A stretch of DNA of 8,134 nucleotides, from positions 1 through 8,134 of the forward strand of contig JAEYRQ010000588.1 of NCBI GenBank assembly GCA_023435545.1, read 5' to 3'. This document shows, one piece after another, positions 1-5,753 of the stretch. The stretch comes from Pseudomonadota bacterium (GTDB lineage: Bacteria > Pseudomonadota > Alphaproteobacteria > Rhizobiales > Tepidamorphaceae). The notes beneath the pieces were generated by a model. It made no database searches and had not been told where the DNA came from. It was given only the letters and a program-made list of their open reading frames with translations. How positions within the stretch are numbered: position 1 is the stretch's first letter; the number at the start of each line of letters is the position of its first letter. Both the position numbers and the translations under genes were made by a program.

Positions 1-215
1 CGGACGAAGTCGTCGCCGTGGGTCGTCAGCGTGGCGATAAGGTTATCGCCGGAGGCGGTGAGAGCGTCCGCCATCTCGTCGCCGCGCCGCGTCAGCGCGG
101 AGGTGACGCGATCTCCAGCCATCCCGACCGCCTCGGTGATGCGGTCGCTGGCCGTCGTGAGGTCGAGCGTCAGGTTCTCGTGGGCTCCTGAGATCGAGGC
201 GCGCAGCCGGTCGGC
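1..215 (-). repeat. In-frame 33-bp (11-residue) degenerate repeats inside the coiled-coil gene
   Basis: On the minus strand, residues 284-354 divide without gaps into 11-residue units with a consensus like G-D-x-h-x-x-x-h-T-x-x (h hydrophobic). Examples are GDRVTSALTRR, GDEMADALTAS and GDNLIATLTTH. The repeat is clear in the protein but degenerate in DNA, so it is an old structural repeat rather than a recent tandem duplication. Hendecad periodicity fits long, slightly right-handed amphipathic helices like those of apolipoproteins. It continues beyond the left edge. Confidence 0.7.
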
Positions 216-1064
216 GGTGTTGACCAGCGCGTCCCGCTCGTTGGCCATCTGGTCGACGAGCGCGCGGATGCGGATCTCGTTCTCGTGGTAGGCGCGCTCG
301 AGCGAGGAGACCTCGCTGTGAATGAGCGCCTCCAGCTCCCCTGCACGGGCAAGCGCGCGTTCGACGCCGTCGCCCATGGCGGCGACCTCGCGGCGGATCG
401 CCTGGCCGACGGTCATCACCGCCTCCTTGGCGACACCTTCCGGCTCCGACAGCCTAATCGCGGCCTGCGTGAGCGACTGTCCCGCCAGCCGGAAGTCGTT
501 GGCGCGCCAGACCATGGACGCCATAGTGAAGAACAGCAGCACGGGAACAGCGATACCGGCCCAGGCGACGAGAATTCCGGGGTCGGAGCGGACCAGGTCG
601 GGATCGGTCAGCGCGAAAAGCGAGCTGCCGTACATGCCCCAGGCCAGCGCCCCGGCCACGCCGACCCAGAGCAGCGAGACCGCGAAAGCGATGAGGTAGG
701 GCGTGCGCGGCGCGCGGCGCTGCATCGAATAGACGACGTGGCCGACGCTTGGACGATCGTCATTGGCAGGGCGGCGTGCATCGTTGGCCGGCGGTTCCGG
801 CGGCCTGGGCGTGGCGCGGCGGCGTCCCTCGCCATTGCCACTCGACCTGGCCGGCTGCTCGCGGGCGGCCTCCACAACGCGCTCCACCGCGCGGTTGACA
901 CTGTCGGTGGCCACATCGGCAGCCTCGGCCGGGTCATTCGACTCCGGCTGTTTCTTGCTCTGTTCCGCAGCGGCGGAGGGGGTTTCCTCTAGGAACAGCG
1001 CCTCTTCGACGGCCGAAAGGGCCGCTTCGGCCGCGTCGCGGCCCTTCTGGGATTGTTTTGCCAT
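1..1064 (-). CDS. Membrane-anchored hendecad-repeat coiled-coil protein ('kinesin-like'), C-terminus outside window
   Basis: The frame is open from ATG at 1064 to the left edge with no stop: 354 residues are visible and the rest is missing. The first 120 residues are charged and low in complexity (Ala, Glu, Arg, Pro; AND/NDDRP stretches), suggesting a disordered cytoplasmic tail. Two hydrophobic segments follow, about residues 122-146 (starting TPYLIAFAVSLLW) and 163-184 (ILVAWAGIAVPVLLFF). From about residue 190 the sequence is helical and charged. From residue 284 it falls into 11-residue repeats, with Asp at 285, 307, 318, 329, 340 and 351 (for example AGDRVTSALTR, RGDEMADALTA). Large rhizobial proteins of this kind are usually annotated as kinesin-like or apolipoprotein A1/A4/E-domain proteins; no motor domain is visible here. 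Role unknown; envelope or cell-shape scaffolding is inference. The RBS is weak (GAGG well upstream of ATG). It is divergent from the gene at 1333. Confidence 0.85.
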   Translation of the reverse strand, partial: MAKQSQKGRDAAEAALSAVEEALFLEETPSAAAEQSKKQPESNDPAEAADVATDSVNRAVERVVEAAREQPARSSGNGEGRRRATPRPPEPPANDARRPANDDRPSVGHVVYSMQRRAPRTPYLIAFAVSLLWVGVAGALAWGMYGSSLFALTDPDLVRSDPGILVAWAGIAVPVLLFFTMASMVWRANDFRLAGQSLTQAAIRLSEPEGVAKEAVMTVGQAIRREVAAMGDGVERALARAGELEALIHSEVSSLERAYHENEIRIRALVDQMANERDALVNTADRLRASISGAHENLTLDLTTASDRITEAVGMAGDRVTSALTRRGDEMADALTASGDNLIATLTTHGDDFV

Positions 1065-1310
1065 AACTCGTCTGCCTCGCGTCCGTACTCAATACCAACC
1101 CGGGCGCTCGCCCGCCGCATTCGAGACAACTCGGGAACAGTCTGCCGAACACAGTTCCGGAACCACAGACGCCTTTCCCCGCCGGCAGTGCGTCCCACAC
1201 TCCCCGCACGGACATACAAAATCCATGCAGGTGCCGACGACACTTGCCGCGGCCGGTAGTCTAGTGCCAAATCGGCGCCGGGAAAACACCCGCATTCCGG
1301 AGTGTTAGGA

Positions 1311-1324
1311 CATCGTTAACGATG
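1311..1324. promoter_or_regulatory. Perfect 14-bp palindrome, candidate operator
   Basis: CATCGTTAACGATG at 1311-1324 is a perfect palindrome with no spacer. It ends 8 bases before the GTG start at 1333, in the region between two divergent genes. It has the size and symmetry of a dimeric repressor site. The downstream gene product looks winged-helix-like, so autoregulation is possible. The core also contains one TTAAC, which is part of the CtrA consensus, but the second half-site is absent. No convincing -35/-10 pair was found in 1065-1332 on either strand. Confidence 0.4.
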
Positions 1325-1332
1325 GGGCGCCG

Positions 1333-1614
1333 GTGAGAGAGGACGCAGCCGGCCGGGCCGAGGCCTCGAGGCCTTCCCGCGTGCAGCGGGACTATCTCGC
1401 CCGTGGGCTCGGGCAGCCCGGCGGCAAGCTGCCGCTGTTCGACCGCCAGGGGCGTCCGGTCAATCACCAGACCATCCGTTCCTGCATCGCCAATGGCTGG
1501 GCTGAGCCCTGGTACGCCAACCCGATCAAGCCGGACTGGCTGGTCTGCCGGCTGACCGAGGCGGGCCGCCGCCTGGCGGAGGCCGATGGCGATGGCGCGG
1601 CGGACGGGGATTAA
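1333..1614 (+). CDS. Small conserved protein with winged-helix-like C-terminus, function unknown
   Basis: A 93-residue protein starting with GTG at 1333. The frame is closed upstream by TAG at 1306-1308, so GTG 1333 is the longest conventional start. GTG at 1381 (VQRDYL) would give 77 residues and keeps the whole conserved-looking part. The core runs from RDYLARGLGQPGGKLPLFD through QTIRSCIANGWAEPW to PDWLVCRLTEAGRRLAEA. The last stretch has the strand-turn-strand-then-LTxxGR form seen in the wing and following helix of MarR/PadR-like winged-helix proteins. The acidic tail (DGDGAADGD) looks disordered. I recall similar small proteins in rhizobial genomes but cannot name a family. It is followed after 81 bases by the Hpt gene in the same direction, so they may be cotranscribed. 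No strong Shine-Dalgarno is visible before either start. DNA binding is inference. Confidence 0.75.
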   Translation: MREDAAGRAEASRPSRVQRDYLARGLGQPGGKLPLFDRQGRPVNHQTIRSCIANGWAEPWYANPIKPDWLVCRLTEAGRRLAEADGDGAADGD

Positions 1615-1650
1615 CCCAACATTAGACACGTCGGCGCCAGCATCCGCGCG

Positions 1651-1666
1651 CCGTGGTAATCCACGG
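1651..1666 (+). other. Perfect stem-loop between the winged-helix-like gene and the Hpt gene
   Basis: CCGTGG-TAAT-CCACGG is a 6-bp perfect stem with a 4-nt loop. It overlaps by three bases a competing hairpin (CGGCGC at 1632-1637 with GCGCCG at 1648-1653), so the two are mutually exclusive. There is no T-tract, so it is not a typical intrinsic terminator. It could slow transcription, protect an mRNA end, or be chance. Confidence 0.3.
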
Positions 1667-1695
1667 ACAACAGGATCGGTGCCGGGAGACTCGGA

Positions 1696-2082
1696 ATGGG
1701 ACGCAGGAGCGATCGGGAAGATTCCAGTCCGGGCGACGTGAACTGGGACGGACCGCCGGTCGACCTCGTGCATCTGGCCCGCCACACCTTCGGCGATACC
1801 GAGCTGGAGCGCGAGGTGCTGCAGCTCTTCGTCGCCCAGTCGCATGCCTATCTCAACCGCCTGAAGGAGGCGCGTGACACCGAGCAGTGGCGTCGTGCCT
1901 CGCACACCATCAAGGGGTCGGCGCGGGGTATCGGCGCGTGGGCGGTGGCGGCCCGGGCTGAAGCCGCCGAGCGGCTTGGCAGCGACGTGGAGGATACCCG
2001 CTGTCGCGAGGCGATCATCGCGCTCGAGGAAGAGATCGACAGCGCCAACAGCTACATCCGCTCGCTGATCACCGCCCATTGA
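1696..2082 (+). CDS. Histidine phosphotransfer (Hpt) domain protein
   Basis: A 128-residue single-domain protein. Residues 21-124 form the four-helix Hpt fold, with the signature H-T-I-K-G-S-A-R-G-I-G at 70-80. His70 is the expected phospho-accepting residue; Lys73, Gly74 and Ser75 match the conserved HxxKGS motif. Hpt proteins relay phosphate between hybrid kinases and response regulators in the cytoplasm. The first 20 residues (Arg, Asp, Ser, Pro) look disordered. The start is ATG 1696 with GGGAG at 1684-1688, 7 nt upstream; GTG 1738 is a less likely start. No histidine kinase or response regulator is in the window, so it is an orphan here and its partners cannot be told. It lies downstream of the winged-helix-like gene and close to the divergent membrane coiled-coil gene. 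Confidence 0.9.
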   Translation: MGRRSDREDSSPGDVNWDGPPVDLVHLARHTFGDTELEREVLQLFVAQSHAYLNRLKEARDTEQWRRASHTIKGSARGIGAWAVAARAEAAERLGSDVEDTRCREAIIALEEEIDSANSYIRSLITAH

Positions 2083-2086
2083 GCCG

Positions 2087-2549
<463 letters not shown>

Positions 2550-2660
2550 CTGTCTGCCGGACGGCGAAGCGCTGTCGGTAAAGCGGGTCGTTGTTGGCAC
2601 CACGGCGACCGGGTCGAGATCTTCGCCATAGGCAATCGGCGGGCTCCGTCCGACCGAACC

Positions 2661-3053
2661 TCACTGCGCACAGAACACGATCAGGTGGAACGCCAGCGGA
2701 GTACGCGTCCCGGCCGAGTTCTCCGTCCGCACCCTGAGCGTATTGCCCCGTGTCGAGGGGACGGGCCAGGCCCCGATCTGGGCGGCGAAGCCATAGGAGT
2801 CCGGAGTTGAGCCGCCTATCGTCGCGCTATACGCGCAATCGTCGGTGCGCCGGTCGAAACTGACCTCGCAGATGCCGTCCTCGATCTGCTTGGCATTTGT
2901 TGCGCCGGCCGCGCGGGAGAGAGAGCAGGTCGCCGACACCGATGCCGACATGATCGCGGTGCCGAGGTTCTGATCGGGAGCGGCCCCGGCGGGCAGGTGG
3001 GCGGACGCGATGGCGGTGGCCAGCAAGGCGGCGATTGTGGAGCGTGTACGCAT
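2661..3053 (-). CDS. Small exported four-cysteine protein, function unknown
   Basis: A 130-residue protein starting at ATG 3053 on the minus strand. It begins with a Sec-type signal peptide: MRTR, a hydrophobic stretch (residues 6-20) and an Ala-rich cleavage region (PAGAA, cut near residue 24-25). The mature part has four cysteines (43, 62, 73, 128), enough for two disulfides. It has beta-type patterns: DGICEVSFDRRTDDCAYSA, then GNTLRVRTENSAG and a C-terminal FHLIVFCAQ. This E-V-x-F-x-R...C-A-Y-x-A-T-I-G...V-R-T-x-N-S-A-G...F-H-L-x-V-x-C layout recurs, as I recall, in many uncharacterised bacterial secreted or tail-like proteins; I know no function for it. A longer reading frame from 3149 would put 32 non-signal residues in front of the signal peptide, so I reject that start. 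The RBS is weak (AAGAAAG). It is a lone gene, convergent with one ferredoxin and divergent from the other. Confidence 0.75.
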   Translation of the reverse strand: MRTRSTIAALLATAIASAHLPAGAAPDQNLGTAIMSASVSATCSLSRAAGATNAKQIEDGICEVSFDRRTDDCAYSATIGGSTPDSYGFAAQIGAWPVPSTRGNTLRVRTENSAGTRTPLAFHLIVFCAQ

Positions 3054-3364
3054 CGGGTTTCTTTCTTGAGCCCATGTGATGGTCCAACAGTCGCTCCGGC
3101 GCATTTCAGTCCGACGTCCAACAGGCGCGCCACTGTTTCCGGCGGGCATCCGTCCGGAGCATGGGGGTGGCGGTCCGGGTTCGGAGCATAAGCGATCGGC
3201 GCATGGCAGGACGGCGGAACCGGGCGCGACAACGCCTCGAACCGTCCCGCCGCGACCATATGTCCGCGCCGGTTTTTGACAAATCTCATCGCGTCCTGTA
3301 GCAAGACGCGCTTCGTCGTTCCCGACCGGCCTGTGACGACCATCCGACGATTGGGAGACGACAC
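3054..3364. other. Intergenic region between divergent secreted-protein and ferredoxin genes
   Basis: This 311-base stretch has no convincing gene; open frames crossing it have no recognisable protein features. Its right end holds a promoter candidate for the second ferredoxin and that gene's RBS. I found no convincing promoter for the minus-strand gene. Confidence 0.6.
3276..3304 (+). promoter_or_regulatory. Candidate sigma-70 promoter for the second ferredoxin
   Basis: TTGACA at 3276-3281 is a full -35 consensus. With a 17-bp spacer it is followed by TAGCAA at 3299-3304, a weak -10 (three of six matches), as is common in GC-rich alphaproteobacteria. A 6-bp hairpin (CGCGTC 3290-3295 with GACGCG 3305-3310) overlaps the -10. 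The predicted leader is about 55 nt. Confidence 0.4.
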
Positions 3365-3700
3365 ATGCATATCATCGTCACTGACCGCGACGGTCGGGAA
3401 CACGTCCTCGAGGGACTCGAGGGCTGGCGGGTCATGGAAGTGATCCGCGACTGGGGCCTTCCCATGGAGGCCGAGTGCGGCGGCGCCGGGATCTGCGGCA
3501 AGTGCCACGTGCAGGTCGCACGCGACTGGCTTGACCGGTTGCCCGAGCCGCATGACGAGGAACTCGATACGCTCGACAAGCTGGACGGCGTGACGCCGTG
3601 CTCGCGGCTGAGCTGTCAGATCCTCCTGACCGAGGAACTGGACGGTTTGCAGGTGCAGCTGGCATCAGCGGACGAGATGGCCGAGGCCGAGGCGGCCTGA
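3365..3700 (+). CDS. [2Fe-2S] ferredoxin, adrenodoxin type, second paralogue
   Basis: A 111-residue ferredoxin with cluster ligands Cys38, Cys44, Cys47 and Cys84 (C-x5-C-x2-C-x36-C, same spacing as the neighbour at 2229). Conserved segments are MEAECGGAGICGKCHVQV and CSRLSCQI...ELDGLQVQL. It differs from the first ferredoxin: Gly-Lys between the second and third ligands (CGKC instead of CATC), an extra Cys79 five residues before the last ligand, and an acidic, Ala-rich tail (ADEMAEAEAA). These changes suggest a different redox partner. The start is ATG 3365 with GGGAG at 3353-3357, 7 nt upstream. It is the gene nearest the sulfate-reduction operon on the same strand, but 312 bases with hairpins separate them, so cotranscription is uncertain. 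Electron donation to the sulfite reductase is inference. Confidence 0.92.
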   Translation: MHIIVTDRDGREHVLEGLEGWRVMEVIRDWGLPMEAECGGAGICGKCHVQVARDWLDRLPEPHDEELDTLDKLDGVTPCSRLSCQILLTEELDGLQVQLASADEMAEAEAA

Positions 3701-3710
3701 ATCGCGAGTT

Positions 3711-3749
3711 CGGCGGGTTCGGAGGGAATCGCGTTCCAGGAACCGCCCG
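3711..3749 (+). terminator. Terminator-like hairpin after the second ferredoxin
   Basis: Eleven bases after the stop codon, GGTTC (3716-3720) pairs with GAACC (3740-3744). Outer pairs lie at 3711-3713/3747-3749 and an inner GGAA-tcgcg-TTCC stem at 3725-3737. The position suits a terminator, but no T-tract follows, so Rho-independent function is doubtful. Confidence 0.3.
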
Positions 3750-3773
3750 CGCTGTGCCGGCGGAGCGCAACTC

Positions 3774-3875
3774 GGATCCGTTCCCGCGAGGTCTCGTGGA
3801 ATGTTTTTCCAGCGACGGATGCTGGTTGGCGCGCCTCCCATTGCGCGATCCCTGCATCCGCGGGAATGCGGTTCC
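3774..3875. repeat. Long imperfect inverted repeat, possible interspersed palindromic element
   Basis: The arms are GGATCCGTTCCCGCG (3774-3788) and CGCGGGAATGCGGTTCC (3859-3875). They pair with an 8-bp perfect core (TTCCCGCG/CGCGGGAA), a two-base bulge and one mismatch. Inside lie two smaller hairpins: TGGAA (3797-3801) with TTCCA (3807-3811), and CGGATGC (3816-3822) with GCATCCG (3854-3860). The whole is about 100 bp, non-coding and strongly foldable, as in interspersed palindromic elements of bacterial intergenic regions. Only one copy is in the window, so repeat status is unproven. Confidence 0.35.
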
Positions 3876-3883
3876 GTTCAGGC

Positions 3884-3896
3884 GCTGCAATGCAGC
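3884..3896. promoter_or_regulatory. Palindrome GCTGCA-A-TGCAGC upstream of cysG
   Basis: A perfect 6-1-6 inverted repeat just upstream of the AT-rich island in front of the sulfur operon. Its position would suit an operator or activator site, but I do not recognise the motif as that of a known regulator. Confidence 0.3.
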
Positions 3897-3908
3897 ATGT
3901 GGTTCTAT

Positions 3909-3985
3909 CATCTCTTAAATTATTGAATTTGCTTGTTTTTCTTGAGTGACCCCGGTTGCTCCCCTGCCGTCCGCCGCGCCATATT
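3909..3985 (+). promoter_or_regulatory. AT-rich island and probable promoter region of the cysG operon
   Basis: Bases 3909-3946 are strikingly AT-rich within a GC-rich window. They include the dyad AAATT-ATTG-AATTT (3917-3930), which has the size of a LysR-type regulator half-region; CysB-like regulators of sulfur genes belong to that family. A weak promoter can be drawn as TTGCTC (3956-3961) with CATATT (3980-3985), spacer 18, giving a short leader. The exact hexamers are uncertain; that the operon promoter lies here is more secure. Confidence 0.4.
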
Positions 3986-3988
3986 CGG

Positions 3989-4013
3989 TACCGGTCAGTC
4001 ACGAGGTCCGGTA
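3989..4013 (+). promoter_or_regulatory. Hairpin presenting the cysG ribosome binding site
   Basis: TACCGG (3989-3994) pairs with CCGGTA (4008-4013). The 13-nt loop holds the Shine-Dalgarno GAGG (4003-4006) and the 3' arm ends on the A of the ATG. The RBS supports ATG 4013 as the start. The hairpin could modulate translation. Confidence 0.3.
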
Positions 4014-5431
4014 TGGGCGCGTTGAAAACATTCCCGGTCGCGACGGTCGTCGAAGGACGGCGGGTGGGCGTTGCCGGCGCAGGCGAGGCGGCCGAGGCCA
4101 AGCTGCGGCTTCTTGCCAAGACGGCGGCACAGGTGCATGTCTTCGCGCCTGAGCCCGAGGCAGGTCTTCTGGCCCTGGCGGCGGCGGAAGGCTATCCGGT
4201 CCATCGCCGGCAACCGGCAGAGGCAGACTTCACCGGCGCCGCGCTCGCCTTCATTGCCACCGAGGATGAGGACCTCGACTGCGCGCTCGCCGACGCGGCG
4301 CGCTCGGCCGGAGTTGCCGTCAATGTGGTCGACCGTCCCGAACTCTGCGACGTCCTCACTCCCGCAATCGTCGACCGGGCGCCGGTGACGATTGCGATCT
4401 CCACCGAAGGCGCGGCGCCGGTGCTGACGAGCATTCTGCGCGCGCGCATCGAAGAGATTCTGACACCTGGCACCGGCCTGCTGGCCGGCGTTGCGGCTTC
4501 TCTGCGCGAGCGCGTCGCGGAGCTGCTGCCGCCGGGCGCGCGGCGGCTGTCCTTCTGGCGGCGCTACTTCATGTCAGCCGAGTTCGCCGATGCGGCCGCA
4601 CGCGGCGAGGCGGAAGTGCGGCGCCGGGCACTGCGCCTGCTCGAAGAGGAGCGCGGCGCGGCCCCATCCAAAGGCTTCGTATGGCTGGTGGGTGCCGGCC
4701 CCGGCGCGGCCGATCTGCTGACGCTGAGGGCGCGCAACGTCCTCGCCGAAGCCGACGTGGTGGTCTTCGACAGCCTCGTCGATGCCGGTGTCCTCGATGT
4801 CGTGCGCCGTGATGCGCGCCGCATCGACGTGGGAAAACGCAAGGGCAGGGCGTCGGCCACACAGGAGGAGATCAACGCGATCCTGGTGGGTGAGGCGAAT
4901 GCCGGCCATCGTGTGGTCCGTCTGAAGGCCGGTGATCCGATGATTTACGGCCGTGCCGGCGAGGAGATCGCCGCGCTGCGCGAGGCCGGTATCGCCCATG
5001 CGGTCGTCCCCGGCATCACGGCTGCGCTCGGAGCGGCCGCCGAGACGGTGACGCCACTCACCCATCGCCGGCTTGCTTCGACGCTGGTGTTCGCCACCGG
5101 CCACGCTGCACCGGGCGAGGAGGAGATCGACTGGGCCGCAATCGCCCGCAGCGACGCGACGGTCAGCCTCTACTTGGCCAAATCGGTCGCCGGCGAGGTC
5201 GCCGGCCGGCTGATGGCCCACGGGCTTTCGCCCGAGACGCCGGTCGGCGCCGTCGAGAACGCGTGTCGATCCGACCAACGCCGCTTCTTCGGACGGCTCG
5301 ACGCTCTCGCCGGTATGCAACGGCGCGGCGACATCGATGGACCCGTCGTGTTCTTCAATGGCGCCGCCGTCGCTGAAGGCGACTGGGCAGGGGCCGAGGC
5401 ATTCGCACCGGCCGAAGCGCTGGCTGCATAG
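4013..5431 (+). CDS. cysG: Siroheme synthase CysG (precorrin-2 dehydrogenase/ferrochelatase + uroporphyrinogen-III C-methyltransferase)
   Basis: A 472-residue fusion that makes siroheme from uroporphyrinogen III: two SAM-dependent methylations, NAD-dependent oxidation, then iron insertion. Residues 1-150 are the dehydrogenase/chelatase, with a Rossmann motif (VGVAGAGEAAEAK, 18-30) and NVVD ending at Asp107, equivalent to the catalytic Asp104 of enterobacterial CysG. Residues 150-215 are the dimerisation part. From about 222 comes the methyltransferase, with VGAGPGAADLLTL (226-238), Asp253 and Lys275 (equivalent to E. coli D248 and K270), RLKAGDPMIYGRAGEE (303-318), VVPGITAA (331-338) and TGH (362-364). 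E. coli Ser128, a phosphorylated site, is Thr131 here, and Met382 appears to be Leu388. Length fits the family (E. coli 457). The start is ATG 4013 with GAGG 6 nt upstream; a TTG at 3956 lacks support. First gene of the operon. Confidence 0.96.
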   Translation: MGALKTFPVATVVEGRRVGVAGAGEAAEAKLRLLAKTAAQVHVFAPEPEAGLLALAAAEGYPVHRRQPAEADFTGAALAFIATEDEDLDCALADAARSAGVAVNVVDRPELCDVLTPAIVDRAPVTIAISTEGAAPVLTSILRARIEEILTPGTGLLAGVAASLRERVAELLPPGARRLSFWRRYFMSAEFADAAARGEAEVRRRALRLLEEERGAAPSKGFVWLVGAGPGAADLLTLRARNVLAEADVVVFDSLVDAGVLDVVRRDARRIDVGKRKGRASATQEEINAILVGEANAGHRVVRLKAGDPMIYGRAGEEIAALREAGIAHAVVPGITAALGAAAETVTPLTHRRLASTLVFATGHAAPGEEEIDWAAIARSDATVSLYLAKSVAGEVAGRLMAHGLSPETPVGAVENACRSDQRRFFGRLDALAGMQRRGDIDGPVVFFNGAAVAEGDWAGAEAFAPAEALAA

Positions 5432-5442
5432 GGACTGTCACA

Positions 5443-5742
5443 ATGGCTTCTCGCGCAACTCTCAAGGTTCTCACCGCGAATCGGCTCGCAGATGGCCGTG
5501 TGGTCTATCTCGGCGACGGGGTTTGGACATCGACCATCGACGAGGCGCGGCTGATCGCGACTCCGGACGAGGCGGCGGGCGCCGAAGCCGAGGGCGCGCG
5601 AGCCGTGGCCGATCGCATGGTGGTCGAACCCTACCTGATCGACGTCGAGACGGAGACAGGCGGCATCCTGCCGGCGCGGCTGCGCGAGCGGATCCGTGCC
5701 GAGGGTCCGACGACCGGGAATTCGCGCGGCGTGGCCGCCTGA
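5443..5742 (+). CDS. DUF2849 domain-containing protein
   Basis: A 99-residue protein matching DUF2849, a family of unknown function regularly found between cysG and the sulfite/nitrite reductase gene in alphaproteobacteria. Recognisable features are LTANRLADGRVVYLGDGVW near the N-terminus, an Ala/Glu-rich helical middle (residues 42-58), VVEPYLIDVE (60-69), and PARLRERIRAEGPT near the end. There is no signal peptide, membrane segment or cysteine, so it is cytosolic and does not bind an Fe-S cluster by itself. It starts 11 nt after the cysG stop and ends 11 nt before the reductase, so it is translated within the operon. The conserved position suggests an accessory role for the reductase, such as siroheme delivery or electron donor docking, but nothing in the sequence proves this. 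Confidence 0.9.
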   Translation: MASRATLKVLTANRLADGRVVYLGDGVWTSTIDEARLIATPDEAAGAEAEGARAVADRMVVEPYLIDVETETGGILPARLRERIRAEGPTTGNSRGVAA

Positions 5743-5753
5743 GGTAACCGACC

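Noticed and set aside
285..1308. Plus-strand open frames (285-992, 763-1308) across the left end
   Set aside because: The minus-strand frame from 1064 gives coherent membrane segments and periodic repeats; the plus-strand translations are Arg/Ser/Gly-rich without structure.
1316..1320. TTAAC as a CtrA binding site
   Set aside because: Only one half-site is present; the expected second TTAA at the right spacing is absent. The symmetric palindrome is a better description.
1688..1692. GACTC (GANTC, CcrM methylation site) at the Hpt ribosome binding site
   Set aside because: GANTC occurs several times in the window, including within genes, so a single site is not evidence of cell-cycle control.
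2550..2660. Possible bidirectional terminator between the convergent ferredoxin and secreted-protein genes
   Set aside because: I found only weak, widely spaced complementarity (CGGACGG 2558-2564 with CCGTCCG 2646-2652) and no T-tracts.
3432..3918. Open frames extending from the second ferredoxin into 3701-3918 on both strands
   Set aside because: They are out of frame with the ferredoxin and have no recognisable features; the region is better explained as hairpin-rich intergenic DNA.
4574..5320. 248-codon minus-strand open frame opposite cysG
   Set aside because: Shadow of the CysG methyltransferase domain; no independent features.
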